A stretch of 64,000 bases of DNA from Micropterix aruncella (taxonomy: Eukaryota > Arthropoda > Insecta > Lepidoptera > Micropterigidae). The DNA lies in contig OX155972.1 of NCBI GenBank assembly GCA_944548615.1, forward strand, positions 2,345,625 through 2,409,624. The letters run 5' to 3'. The notes below the pieces were generated by a model, which did no database searches, was not told the origin of the DNA, and saw only the letters and a list, made by a program, of their open reading frames with translations. Every line of letters begins with the position of its first letter. Positions within the stretch are counted from its first letter, which is position 1. Positions 43,005 to 54,584 of this stretch are shown in pieces. The translations under genes were made by a program, and so were the position numbers.

Positions 43005-43165
43005 CTAACAGTTAGTGTGTCTTGTTATTGCATTCGATCGACAAAATTGAATTTATACAAAATAAAATTCATACCAACGAAAAATGGTAACCCAGCCAGG
43101 AATTGAACCCGGAAACTTACAAAGCAAGATCAGTTCGACCTAGCCACTATGCCACCGGGCCCGTA
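43005..43165 (-). mobile_element. tRNA-derived SINE
   Basis: The reverse complement gives GGGCCCGGTGGCATAGTGGCTAGG (box A) and GGGTTCAATTCCTGG (box B), then ACCA and a body ending ATGCAATAACAAGACACAC. It is the same element as 10966-11125 with about 80% similarity by eye in the head. Confidence 0.7.
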
Positions 43166-43179
43166 TAAGCATCAAAGTA

Positions 43180-43610
43180 TTAAATCAATGAGCAAAAACG
43201 AGTATATTCTCTACGATATATTCTCAATGAGCAAAAACGAGTTTATCAGAGCGGTAATAGACCAGACCTTAAAAACTTGAACAGATACATACCTGTGCAG
43301 AATCACACACTCTCATATATACACAATTATGACACATACACGTAGATGTACTTACACACACCCATTAAACACACATCACAATCACACATATAAACACACA
43401 CATCCTACTTTATCATACACACTCACAAATCGAGAGAACATGATAATATAACATAATATATAAATATTATTACACAACATCACGCACATTAACTGTATAT
43501 TACCAGGAGACTATTTTGGCCGTAATATTAGTATTATTATTTATTAACTTAAGACCCGAGCGCTGTTTTTCTCTTTTGTTGGAATAAAATAAAATAAAAT
43601 AAAAATCAAA
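43180..43610 (+). mobile_element. LINE 3' end
   Basis: ATGAGCAAAAACGAGTTTATCAGAGCGGTAATAGACCAGA codes the last residues (MSKNEFIRAVIDQT) found also in the minus copy at 45362-45631. A CA-rich 3' UTR and an (AATAA)n tail (43583-43605) follow. Everything upstream is truncated. Confidence 0.8.
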
Positions 43611-43709
43611 GCACAATAATATTAACTGCAGCACATTATTTCATTAGCAGTATTAGACGCTTCATTGTGAATAGTAGCGACTATATAGAGCACCGCAGCC
43701 GAATATATT

Positions 43710-44160
43710 CGAGAAAAAAGTGTGTGTGTGGGTAAGTGTTTTTCTCTACGATAGAGCCTTAACGCTTCATCCGACTGAGCTGAAATTTGACATGCAGGCA
43801 TCATTCGGTCATGGCAAGAGTGGAAAAGATTGTAGTTGAAATCGGTCCACCAAAGGGCACTCTAGTCATAAAGACTTGAAATTCGGTACAGAAATGCGTC
43901 GTAGAGCCGAAACCACATTGCGAAATTTTGATTGGAATATCTCTTATACAAGACGACACAAAAAAAGACTGTTTCGTTGTATTTAGAAAAATACTATATC
44001 ATATGGACAGTGGCCATTTTAATACCAAGGAAATACCAAAAAATACTACATCTGCTATCATAATCAATCGTTATCGGGGGGAGAGGCCAAATACTACCAC
44101 ACCAAGTAAACCTAGTAAAAGACCAAGTAGACCAAGTATTCATGATGTATAAGTCCGGAC
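43710..44160 (+). repeat. Family Z copy
   Basis: GTGTTTTTCTCTACGATAGA, GCTTCATCCGACTGAGCTGA, ATTCGGTCATGGCAAGAGTG, GGTCCACCAAAGGGC, AATTCGGTACA and AAATTTTGATTGGAATATCTC are in canonical order. It continues into TGCTATCATAATCAATCGTTATCGGGGGGAG, paralleling 14775-14815. Confidence 0.65.
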
Positions 44161-44179
44161 CAAAATATTCTTCCACTGG

Positions 44180-44490
44180 GTTCCTATCCCGCCGTATCCA
44201 GAGTGCTTTAATAGATAACCAAGTACTCTTAATGTAGGTATAAAGTTTCAGACAAAAATAATATTATTTTTCCGATATTCCTATTCATTCGTGGGTCCTA
44301 TCCCACCTTATCTAGAGAGATTTAAATTTGAAGAAGTTAGACCAAGTACTCAGAATAAATAAAGTTTCTAAATATATAAAAATATTCTAAAATAAATAAA
44401 CTAAAATAGACTAAAATATTCTTCTTCTTCTTCCGTAGCTCCTATCCCGCCTTATCTAAAGTGCTGTAATAAGAATAAGAATAATATGAA
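44180..44490 (-). repeat. Short repeat, about three tandem copies
   Basis: TTCCTATCCCGCCGTATCCAGAGTGCTTTAAT, TCCTATCCCACCTTATCTAGAGAG and TCCTATCCCGCCTTATCTAAAGTGCT recur at spacing of 120-150 bp; all are the complement of the repeat at 1125. Confidence 0.55.
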
Positions 44491-44499
44491 TAGGAATAA

Positions 44500-44730
44500 A
44501 TTTATTTTCGAAAGTAATGTTCATTATAAAGTCTGACTAACTAAGCCGAAGGCTAAGTACTTGTACCTACAATTAGTACGAGCACTCAACCTTCCCAAAA
44601 TGTTTTCTAAATAGCTTACATATTTGATGGTGATGGGTAGGCTGTTGTCGTCTTTTTTGACTCGTGTGATGCCATTTTTAACACGCTTTTATTAGGTCGA
44701 CTAACTATGTAATGGAATCTAAGGTAACTA
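44500..44730. other. Unassigned
   Basis: Nothing recognised. Confidence 0.3.
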
Positions 44731-44734
44731 ATTC

Positions 44735-45030
44735 AACCACCTTCCAAGGATCGTAGCGTCATGAAAATTGGCAGCTGTATGTAGTTCTGATGACAATACA
44801 ATAATATGGTACTGTCGAACTGATCTGATGATGGAGTCGGAAGATATGATCTGGAACTTCATGATGGAACATCGTATCATAGCTGTGTTTGGACTTGTTA
44901 GAAAAGTCTTGGAATGAACTTTGACCACGATTAGGTTTCAAGGTCTGATGATGAAGCCGGAAGATAGGCACTGGCATTCCATGATGGAATATCGTATCAT
45001 AGCCGTGTGTATGTGAATATCGTATCATAG
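44735..45030 (-). repeat. 120-bp satellite family, short block
   Basis: Two to three diverged units in inverse orientation: GATGATGGAGTCGGAAGATA, TTCATGATGGAACATCGTAT, CATAGCTGTGTTTGGACTTG, TCTTGGAATGAACTTTGACC. Nearly identical units, in plus orientation, occur at 62640-62935; a diverged array lies at 47690-48745. Confidence 0.65.
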
Positions 45031-45059
45031 CCTAAAATCGTGATTTTAGTGTTTTTTTT

Positions 45060-45640
45060 TAAACTACTAATTTATTTAGCCAGTATATAGCCAGTTTATA
45101 ATTTATATAACAATATTACGGCCAAAATAGTCTCCTGATAATATACAGTTTATGTGCGTGATGTTGTGTAATAATATTTATATATTATGTTACATAATCA
45201 TGTTCTCTTGATTTGTGAGTGTGTATGATAGAGTAGGATGAGTGTGTTTATATGTGTGATTGTGATGTTTGTTTAATGGGTGTGCGTAAGTATATCTACG
45301 TGTATGTGTCATAGTTGAGTATATAAGAGAGTGTGTGATTCTGCACAGGTATTTAATCTGTTCAAGCTTTTATGGTCTGGTCTATTACCGCTCTGATAAA
45401 CTCGTTTTTGCTCATTGCGAATATGTCTAGTTCCTGAAACGATTCATCGTAGGCTTCCAAATTACGATGCAGCGTTGAATTCCACGCTTGATTTGTATGG
45501 AGTCTGGGTACATTGAATACCCTTGGGTGACGAGTTCGGCGCGATGGGACATTTAAGGCTATTCTGCTTAGAATTTGTCGGCAGTCGATATGATGCGAAA
45601 GTATATTGTGGAAGTACGTCATATCAGTCACTTTACGTCA
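45060..45640 (-). pseudogene. LINE RT C-terminus and 3' UTR
   Basis: The minus frame 45362-45631 reads MTDMTYFHNILSHHIDCRQI, LSRIALNVPSRRTRHPRVFN and ELDIFAMSKNEFIRAVIDQT. This is the C-terminal domain of a CR1/Jockey-group RT, complete to the stop. Upstream coding-like sequence continues frame-shifted to about 45760. The CA/GT-rich 3' UTR parallels 43260-43560. Confidence 0.8.
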
Positions 45641-45834
45641 CTGCTGAAGACAGCATTTCGAACCTTGCCAAGCCGTCAGAATATGAAGTATAATCAGCGA
45701 GGGTTCGATGACACAAGTGCCTTACGAAGGTTTTCTGAATACGCTCTATACGGTCAATGTGTACATTGTACTATATTCAAGGCTTACATATTCAAGGTGT
45801 ATATTCAAGGTGTACAATTTCTCCTAAAATTCCT

Positions 45835-46115
45835 TATTTGACTGGGCTATCTCTGGCTGGCCGTGTGTCAGAGCTGCAGCGTCACGGTGCAAGATAATGC
45901 AGCGTTACGGCTGCTATTTCGGAGTTCCTCAATAACTTCCGGCAAACAAATAGTCATGTACCAATCAGCATTCATGGTACGATGATTCACTAAAGCAACA
46001 GTAACTACGTGTCCAGTTTCCCTTAAAAAAGAAGCGATTTTCCGCTTCGCGGCATTTGCCGTGCGCCACATTGGTTAGGTTTGGGTCATTTTGAAAGACC
46101 CACAAGAACAATAAT
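45835..46115 (-). pseudogene. mariner transposase fragment
   Basis: The minus strand encodes WVFQNDPNLTNVAHGK, then NAAKRKIASFLRETGHVVTV (frame 45868-46071), HRTMNADWYMTICLPEVIEE and a frameshifted LHRDAAALTH corresponding to the HHDNA.AHT block. This is the middle of a mariner-type DDD transposase: the segment before and including the second catalytic Asp. At least two frame changes and loss of both ends make it inactive. No inverted terminal repeats are visible. Confidence 0.82.
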
Positions 46116-46119
46116 TTAA

Positions 46120-46515
46120 ACACATAAAAACAGACTAGTATTATAAAAAGTGATCTGCTGTATTTATAATTATTTTTACAAAATGTTCGCGCTTTAGCAG
46201 GTTTTGTAAAAGAATAAATTCGTTCTGCGCCCTACGGCATGTATCTTGAAAGATCGCGGGCCGCTGCGCGGCACTTTAGTCGGTTGCCCTCAATCCTTTT
46301 TTTTGTCAATTATTTTATTCTTATTTTAAACTTATTCTTATTTTAAACTTATTCTTATTTTAAACTATTTATATTATATTTAAACTTTTTATCGCTGTTG
46401 AAAAACATCAAATATTTTTTTATTTTTATTTCACATTGCTATTACAGTGTTAGTTTTTAAACTATAAATTATTTTGTCTTCTTTTTAGTCTTTATAGATT
46501 TCTTTAACTACAATT
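46120..46515. repeat. AT-rich DNA with a short dispersed repeat
   Basis: AAAAAGTGATCTGCTGTATTTATAATTA at 46147-46175 is the complement of the 1960-1990 repeat. A TTATTTTAAACTTATTC triplet (46317-46370) is local low complexity. Nothing else recognised. Confidence 0.45.
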
Positions 46516-46517
46516 TA

Positions 46518-47297
<780 letters not shown>

Positions 47298-47299
47298 GT

Positions 47300-47685
47300 A
47301 GATAAAGGAGAAACAAATTAACTGTCCTTATATGGCCGGTTATATGTCTAACCTGTAATAATTGGTTAGCCAGCGTCAAAAAAGTGCAAGAGTATTGTAA
47401 AAGCTGATACTTTTTGATCAGACAGTATATTTTGACCATAGAATGTTTGGGTCAGTAGGCCATATTCCGTGACACCTGGCGCCGGCGTCCTAGCAAAGGT
47501 GTAATTTTAAATAAAACCCCTACAGTATTTTGGAAAAGTTGAAAATTTATCAGTATACAGTGGATGCCATAAAGAATTTCAAACGCTTTTTATAGCATTT
47601 ATTTAGGTACATGATATTTCATACCAATGCTTTTTAAAAACATTTCACTGAGAAGCATTATGGTAATTTGATTTGAAGAAAAAGT
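47300..47685. other. Unassigned
   Basis: No coding frame or known repeat seen between the TA tract and the 120-bp array. Confidence 0.3.
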
Positions 47686-47689
47686 ATGA

Positions 47690-48745
47690 CCAAAGTACAT
47701 CTTAAGACGATCCCAAAGCTCAAACGTGGCTAAGATACATTGCTCCGCTAAAGAATTGCAGTACCACCTTCCGGCTATATCATCAGACCCTGAAATTCAT
47801 TTATGACCAGAGTCCATCTCAAGCTGATTTCAACGAGCCTATAACACGGCTAAGATACGTTGTTCCGTTATATAATTCCACTGCCAACCTTCCGGCTCCA
47901 TCAGACCCTGGAAATTATTCATGACCATAGTACATCTCAAGCCAATTCCGAGGAGCCTAAACACGGCTAAGATACGTTGTTCCGTTATAGAATTCCACTG
48001 CCAACCTGCCGGCTCCATCACCAGATCCTGAAAATCATTCATGACAGAGTACATCTCAAGCTTATTCCGACAAGCCTAAACACGTCTTAGATACGTTGTT
48101 TCGTTATAGAATTCCAGTGCTAACCTTTCGGCTCTATCATCCTACCCTGGAAATCATTCATGACTAGACTACATGTCAAGCCGATTCCAAAGCTCAAACG
48201 CGGCTAAGATACATTGCTCCGCTAAAGAATTCCAGTACCACCTTCCGGCTCTATCATCCTACCCTGGAAATCATTCATGACTAGACTACATGTCAAGCCG
48301 ATTCCAACAAGCCTAAACACGACTAAGATACGCTATTCCGTTATAGAATTTCATTGCCAACCTTCAGATTCCATTATCCGACCCTGGAAATTATTCATGA
48401 CCAGAGTACATCTCAAGCCAATTCCGAAAAGCCTAAACACGGCTAAAACACGTTGTTCCGTTATAGAATTCCACTGCCAACCTTCCGGCTCTATCATCCA
48501 ACCCTGGAAATCATTCATGACTAGACTACATGTCAAGGCGATTCCAACAAGCCTAAACACGGCTAAGATACGCTATTCCGTTATAGAATTTCATTACCAA
48601 CCTTCAGACTCCATTATCCGACCCTGGAAATTATTCATGACCAGAGTACATCTCAAGCCAATTCCGAAAAGCCTAAACACGGCTAAAACACGTTGTTCCG
48701 TTATAGAATTACACTGCCAACCTTCCGGCTCAAACTGTTAAATAA
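47690..48745 (+). repeat. 120-bp tandem array, about 8-9 units
   Basis: Units begin near CCCTGGAAATTATTCATGAC and contain GTACATCTCAAGCC.ATTCC, AGCCTAAACACGGCTAAGAT, ACGTTGTTCCGTTATAGAAT and CACTGCCAACCTTCCGGCTC. The period is close to 120 bp (40 codons), so frames such as 48277-48741 spell a 40-residue repeat. Alternate units resemble each other more (48265/48505 and 48385/48625), indicating a dimeric, 240-bp higher-order period. Confidence 0.92.
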
Positions 48746-48767
48746 CGGTTTGAGAAGCGTTTGAACA

Positions 48768-48850
48768 CGCTGCGCCATCTAGCGGTAGGTAATACGTCGT
48801 AAATAAACAATATCAGCGACATTTTACCAACCGCTAGATAGCGCATCGTA
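48768..48850. repeat. Inverted repeat, possible mini-MITE
   Basis: TGCGCCATCTAGCGGTAGGTAA and its near complement TTACCAACCGCTAGATAGCGCA face each other across about 35 bp. Confidence 0.65.
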
Positions 48851-48854
48851 ATGA

Positions 48855-49540
48855 TAGCTTTTCATACTTTTTTTTTTTTTAATAAAAGTTGCTTACTTCG
48901 TTGCACTTCGTTGTACCCACAAGAAAATTGTCCGTTCAGTAATAACATCCGTATATCAAGAATACATATAAAATTATGTCAAAAATTTAAATCAATCTAG
49001 TGATTTTCATTCGTACTATTTTAGACTGAGGTTAGTAAATAATTCTTGTCGCAATCGGTAGATGGCAGCATTTATATTGAATAATAAATATAATAAATGG
49101 AACGCCTCAGTGCGAGGTAACGCCGCATGAGTCATGTTTTTTCGTGCGTGCAGCAGGCTCCATCGATTTATAAGACGTTGTCACGTCAAAAATGGAACTA
49201 CATAACCTTTTGGAAGGTCGACTGTTTTAAAGTGCCTGAGCCACTAATTATTTACTCAATTTTAGTTTAAGATCTTGCAAGTTTACACCCGACCCATTCC
49301 TTCCTTTGTTTCTGAACCGTCAGTATACTCGTATAGTAGTTAATTGTATTGTATTGTATTGTTGCAACGTCGCCGAAACATCGGGTGCTACAAACTTTAC
49401 GCGGTAAAATAAAGTGACAAATTGTCTACTTTGCATTTCTGGCTCTTTGACTAATTTCTTTGAAGTAAAAGGCAAATTTCATTTTAGATTTCGATGCAAC
49501 AGGGCATGTAGAATGACAAACATTAAATAAAAAACTTCAT
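48855..49540. other. Unassigned
   Basis: A GTATTGTATTGTATTG run at 49345-49362 and CGCCGAAACATCGGG nearby look like repeat DNA, but no family can be assigned. No coding frame. Confidence 0.35.
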
Positions 49541-49544
49541 TTAA

Positions 49545-50119
49545 AAAAATACGTGTGGCACTCTGGAACTGCCGCGGTAAAGCTATTGCATAGCATTTTT
49601 AACAACTTATGCAATTAGATTTATTTATTTATTTTATTTATTTTATTTTTTCTGATATCAGATAACTGCGCTCTATCGGAAAACGTTGAAATTATTCCGA
49701 ATCATTTGCGGCTGCGACGTATTCCGATAGAGCGCCGCGCACGAATTTTTTATTCCATAAAGCAAAAAAAACGATTATTCGAAAAAAATCGTAGATAAAA
49801 AGATAGATAATTAAATCATCTTTAAAATGGTGCAGGTTTCATAATAATACGCCAGATAGTATTTGCATAGTAGTCGTTTTTGGGTTCGGTTAGACCTAAT
49901 TTCACAAATTAATTACACTATGTAATATAAACAAAATCTAAAATATTCGAAACTAAGAATATTAGGAAAATGTTCTTGTTTAACATATATTTTTTTCGAA
50001 TCGTAAGCAGTAATCGTTTAGACGTAATTATCAGTTTAAAATCATTAATTTTCGTTAAGAAATTTCTTCATTCGGTCGCCGCGCTGGCCTAGGCCCGCGA
50101 TAAAAGCTATGCAATAGCT
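49545..50119 (+). repeat. Satellite/MITE unit, single copy
   Basis: A full unit starts ATACGTGTGGCACTCTGGAA and ends at GCTATGCAATAGCT where the assembly gap begins. The central palindrome is shortened to GCGGCTGCGACGTATTCCGAT, i.e. most of the right arm is deleted. Confidence 0.85.
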
Positions 50120-50319
50120 NNNNNNNNNNNNNNNNNNNNNNNNNNNNNNNNNNNNNNNNNNNNNNNNNNNNNNNNNNNNNNNNNNNNNNNNNNNNNNNNN
50201 NNNNNNNNNNNNNNNNNNNNNNNNNNNNNNNNNNNNNNNNNNNNNNNNNNNNNNNNNNNNNNNNNNNNNNNNNNNNNNNNNNNNNNNNNNNNNNNNNNNN
50301 NNNNNNNNNNNNNNNNNNN
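50120..50319. other. Assembly gap (200 N)
   Basis: Exactly 200 N. It starts at the last bases of a satellite unit, so missing tandem copies are a likely cause. Confidence 0.99.
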
Positions 50320-50640
50320 CTTTGAGCAAATGATGAATTAGCTCGGGGAACGGCATAATTCAAGCCTGCAGATGCTCTTGTAGTTCTGTGTTGCTGGCTT
50401 CGTGGTCGCTTATCTAGGGTTCGATGGAAAAACATGAGTGACTCTTTCACAAACAGCTGGCGTATATCTAACACCTTACTTTCTTGGAAAAGCATGTTAG
50501 AATCATATCGTGGGGGCCTTCTATTGATTACCCTCAACAAAAGCTTTTGGGCCTTCACTAGAGGATCCAAGACAGATTGTGCACATGCTCATCACGCTAT
50601 TATTCCGTGCACCCATAAACCCTGACACAGGGCCATGTAA
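50320..50640 (-). pseudogene. LINE RT C-terminal fragment at gap edge
   Basis: The minus strand encodes LVKAQKLLLRVINRRPPRYD, LFQESKVLDIRQLFVKESLM and TRASAGLNYAVPRANSSFAQ, the C-terminal domain of a CR1-group RT like that at 8349 (compare YKAQKAILRVINKKPQTYSS). It is cut by the gap; the 3' remainder may lie in the missing sequence. Confidence 0.8.
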
Positions 50641-50644
50641 ACCA

Positions 50645-50985
50645 TTTTTAGGGAGCTATTAGAAAGCTTGGTTATGGAATTCTGTATATAGCTTGGTTAT
50701 GGAAATAACGTGATAGATGAAAATCTATTACATCCTTACTTATGCCACAGTATACCAGACAGTAGCTTATCTTAGAACAAAATTGAAACCGAAGCGACTA
50801 CATCACGAGTAGTAAGGGCTCGAATATGGCCGCTAGATGTCCGCTACTAGCTCTAAAAACGTTCGAAAAATTCGCCAGCCTTTACCTGCACGTAAAGCTA
50901 ACCAAAGGCGTTCGTCGAGACGCATTCCTCTACCCACATTCCTCGCACCCTCTACCCACAATGCTCTGTAGCTTAAGAGTAAACC
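50645..50985. other. Unassigned
   Basis: No supported gene. A 60-codon frame at 50826-51008 is not recognisable. Confidence 0.3.
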
Positions 50986-50989
50986 TACT

Positions 50990-52150
50990 GTTCGGTACAC
51001 TGTGCTAATGGTAGCGAACGGTTTCGTGCAGCTCATGAGCCATAACATCCACTGTGTTTTCGGGTCGGCCTGACTCACGATTCAGCTCCTATTCAGTAGC
51101 CTCCTCGTGTGAGGGACAATCTTGCATCTCAGGCCTCACGGCTGGTGGATCGGTTTTCCTTGGGAGATTGCCCTCCGCGCTACTAGACGATTTGCGCACC
51201 GTGCGGCGTCAGCTAATCGGCTGTGCACTCTGACTAATTACTGAAGTAGTGTGGAGACTATTGAAATGTACTGTTTCCTACGCAGCGGGGGTGGATGTAG
51301 ACCTCTCGTCAACCACTCTTGAAATGACAAATTGGCTTCCTGATCCTGAATTCAGAGCCGGGCGAAAGATGGCATGGTCCGCGATAAATTCAAACTGAAT
51401 CACCGCTGAATATACGGCAGTTAGAGGCCGCGCAAGTGACTTCTGACCGGGGACCAGTCGGGAGGACGGAGGTATACTGAAGGTTAATTCCAGGCGGAGA
51501 TATCCTGCCAAAACTGGTAGTCTGGGGGAGAGGTGGCCTCCTCGAAAAGGGGCTTACCCTGGTCAGGGTCGATGTGAGCTTCCGCCACGGCTGCAATCCT
51601 GCAGTCGGAGACGGTTGGGATCCGAAGTTTGCGGATTCAGGGAATTAATTTGGGCGGAACTGGGCGGTTGGTGCACCATCGGTTTGATAGGTGTTGGATG
51701 CTTAGCCGGCAAATAACCAGGGGGTCTGATGACAGCGGTATGTTTCCTATGACAGCGGTGAGTAGTTGTCGACCTGACGTGTTCAACCCTTAAATCGAGC
51801 CGTTGGCCACCCAATCCCGAGTGACCATGGCGGGCAAAGGGCGTCGCGGTCCGCAAAATATTCAAAGTGTATAGCCGCTTTCTTCAGGTAGAGCCAAGAG
51901 ATAAACCTCAAACCCGTGAACAGAGGGGACGGGAAATCCGGTGAAATCTGGTAGTAAGGGCTTAGGGTTGGAAAACTGTATTTACATTCCAGTGTCTCGC
52001 GGTAAGGCGTCGGCTTCTTACGGACATGTTGGCGGAGCAAGACTGTGGACGGTATTGTCCCTGAGTCACTGTGTAATCACCTCACGGCTGAAGGAACGAT
52101 CTATATCGTTACAACAGCCTGAGGTGTCGGGTTCACATGTTGCAGATCAC
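50990..52150 (-). repeat. Family X, long diverged copy E
   Basis: The reverse complement of 51000-51440 follows copies A and B (CGCGGACCATGCCATCTTTCGCCCGGC, GATCAGGAAGCCAATTT, CCCCCGCTGCGTAGGAAACAGTAC). At 51960-52145 a plus-sense end recurs: CGCGGTAAGGCGTCGGC, GACTGTGGACGGTATTGTCC, GCCTGAGGTGTCGGGTTC, like 11300-11440. The GC-richer middle (51450-51950) is unassigned. Confidence 0.5.
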
Positions 52151-52309
52151 AGCTCCAAAGATCCTTACTTATATAATTGCCTTTTTTCACAACTGGCCAA
52201 TTTCAACTTGGATAACTGGGCAAACAATTGTGATTTGTGGCAAAAAAATATTGTCAACAAGTAAATATATTAAAAAGAATAAAAAAACACGACTACCATT
52301 ACAGAGTGA

Positions 52310-52620
52310 ATTACAGGGTATTTATAATTATTTTTATTACGGTTTTTTATGAAATATTTGTGGTTTATGTATATATCCATATAGATACAGTATATTTCCG
52401 GAATGTAGTCAATCTGACCTTTCATTTGACACTAAACACGATATATTTATTTACATTTGGACAATCGGACATTTAGACACTACTTACTTGCTATTTGGAC
52501 AGTTATGGTACCCTATGACACTCGGGATGACATAACGATTCTAACAATACTACAAACTTTAAATAGGTTCAAGTGTTTAGAAGTTATCGTGGAATAAAGA
52601 AACGGAAAAAACATACATAG
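52310..52620 (-). repeat. Dispersed repeat, inverted copy of 1640-1990
   Basis: ATGAAATATTTGTGGTTTAT, TTTCATTTGACACTAAACAC, GATATATTTATTTACATTTG, ACACTCGGGATGACATAACG and AGTGTTTAGAAGTTAT are the complement, in reverse order, of phrases at 1640-1960. Confidence 0.6.
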
Positions 52621-52624
52621 GTGA

Positions 52625-53475
52625 ACCGTGAATATAAGTAATACACTTTTTTTTTGTTGAATAGTCGTGTAAAAATAGATAATCTATCATTGCCGCCAAT
52701 TTGTATACATGGAAATATTGTCAAATATGCCAAAACTGTCAAGAACCTTGGAATTCTAACGGATTAATATAACTCTTAGCAAGATCAAGTAATCCAAGTA
52801 AGCCTTCGCATTTTCCATGGCTTTTAGGATTCGGCTGCTAACAGTCCAAAATATCTGCCTGAGATACGTCTTTAACTTGCGAAAGTTCTATCATGTTATC
52901 TATTCGCGATCGAAGAAATTTGTATACGTAGTCACTACTCTACAACATCTACAATAACTCCACTTAGCCCACGTATCTCAAGGAGAAATTCTACCCTTTG
53001 TGAGGCCATGGTCTTCCACTTCGATCAAGCCGGGACAACACACTCGCCATTCATCACACTTCACTTCATCACACATAATAATTCATCACAAACATTAATT
53101 CATCACAGATCACTCTTCTGTTTACACATACTCTTTTGCAGTCCATTCTGCTCGATTATGAAATTAGCTCCACCACTCTGCCAGACATGCACCTTCATTT
53201 CTCACTTTCAAAAACTTGTTAAAGAATCATTTTCTTTCACACAGCCACTAACCAAAAATCTTATCGTCTCCTATATCCTTTCCTGAGCAAAAATAGTAAA
53301 GAAAGATATATTGTAATCCTAGCATAGGTTTCGATATTCGATATGTCGAATTCCTTAATGCCATAAATTGGTTTTTTTTTAATAAAATACAATGTAATAT
53401 TTCTTAAACTGAACTCCCCAATGTATAGGTTACTTATTGTAAAATAGGTTAGATTGACAATGAAAGCCATTATAA
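52625..53475. other. Unassigned
   Basis: AT-rich. A 92-codon plus frame at 53008-53286 has no recognised family. TCATCACA repeats near 53055-53110 are low complexity. Confidence 0.3.
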
Positions 53476-53550
53476 TGGCCAATTATAAATAGGTTTAAAA
53501 CCGAATTTACAGCGTCACGCGCTAAATTCATGTTTAAACCTATTTATAAT
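53466..53550. repeat. Nested palindromes
   Basis: GCCATTATAATGGC (53466-53479) is a perfect palindrome. Next to it ATTATAAATAGGTTTAAA (53482-53499) is perfectly complementary to 53533-53550. Their 33-nt loop contains GAATTTA/TAAATTC arms and an AGCG/CGCT core, so the whole can fold as one long hairpin. Confidence 0.9.
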
Positions 53551-53731
53551 GACAAACAACCGCGATAGTCTTCGATTTAATAATGAAAGCTCTTTCGAAC
53601 CTCACTCAATCGCATTTTAAAATGATACAAGTCCTCTTTCTTTCGCGAATTATGCGAATGAATATTGAAGGTAGTTGAAGTAGTCGCGATATTTTTTTTA
53701 TGGATACATGATGTTTTGGTATATGAAGATA

Positions 53732-53958
53732 CTAGCTGCGCCCCGCGGTTTCACCCGCGTGGTGATGGAAAATTGTGATAATGATGATATAAAACTATAT
53801 ATCCTTATAAATTATAGCCTATGTGTTATTCTGATGTGTACGCTATATTATTGTAAAGTTTCATCAAAATTCATTCAGTAGTTTTTGCGTGAAAGAGTAA
53901 CAAACATCCATACATACCACGGAGCAGCTTACATTCTTACAAACTTTCGCGTTTATAA
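53732..53958 (+). repeat. Widespread-type repeat ACTAGCTGCGCCCCGCGG
   Basis: It begins ACTAGCTGCGCCCCGCGGTTTCACCCGCGT, passes TTATAGCCTATGTGTTATTC and TTCATCAAAATTCATTCAGT, and ends GAGTAACAAACATCCATACATA. This wording is one I recall as abundant in lepidopteran genomes; its class (SINE-like or LINE 3' end) is uncertain. Confidence 0.65.
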
Positions 53959-53959
53959 T

Positions 53960-54580
53960 AGTAGTAGGAAGTAATACCATTACTTCTATCTTATCTAGAG
54001 CTTCTGGTAATTCTCCGGTTTCTCTTAGTAAGACTGTGGTGATAATCAGTCATTTTTAAATCCAGATTGTTGAATTTCCATCACACCCAGTATTGTATGA
54101 AAATCTGCCACAGCCCTTTGGCTTGAGTCAACGCCTTCTAATATGTCTGGGGCAATGCTCTTAACGCTCTCGGTACATTAATATGGACAGATGCTTAGGA
54201 GAAATGTTATTCGTCCGCTAATGAAATTATTTCGAGAGTGACTTAAAGAGGTCTCCACTTGCGCGGGCAATTGATATAAAATGGTCGAGTGGATGTGGTT
54301 CAATGCACCGAAATACCCCCCTCTGTCTTTCTCCTCATCGAATGCTTGGGTACTCGCTAATGATACGCCACCAATTACGATCATTTCGTGACCCACAGAT
54401 ACGTTTAATGCGCGTGGGTGGGCTACAATTAAACAACGGAAGGGGCAATATATCTTAGGATTTTCTTTAACCGCTTAGGATTTTTTTTATAAAATTTAAA
54501 ATGGAAGTAAAATGGATGTTCAGGAGTAGAAAACTGGGGATATTTAAAATTAAATTAAAACGGAAAATTCAAACCAAAGA
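53960..54580. other. Unassigned
   Basis: No recognised coding or repeat features. Short frames only. Confidence 0.3.
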
Positions 54581-54584
54581 AGGA

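Noticed and set aside
48277..48741. A 154-codon repetitive protein
   Set aside because: The 120-bp tandem period keeps frames open; open frames also exist on the other strand of the same array.
47690..48745. CRISPR array, because of regular repeats
   Set aside because: Units are contiguous without unique spacers, and the window is eukaryotic.
49345..49400. Hammerhead ribozyme, because of CGCCGAAAC near 49370
   Set aside because: No CTGATGA core with a pairing stem lies upstream; only the GAAA side resembles the motif.
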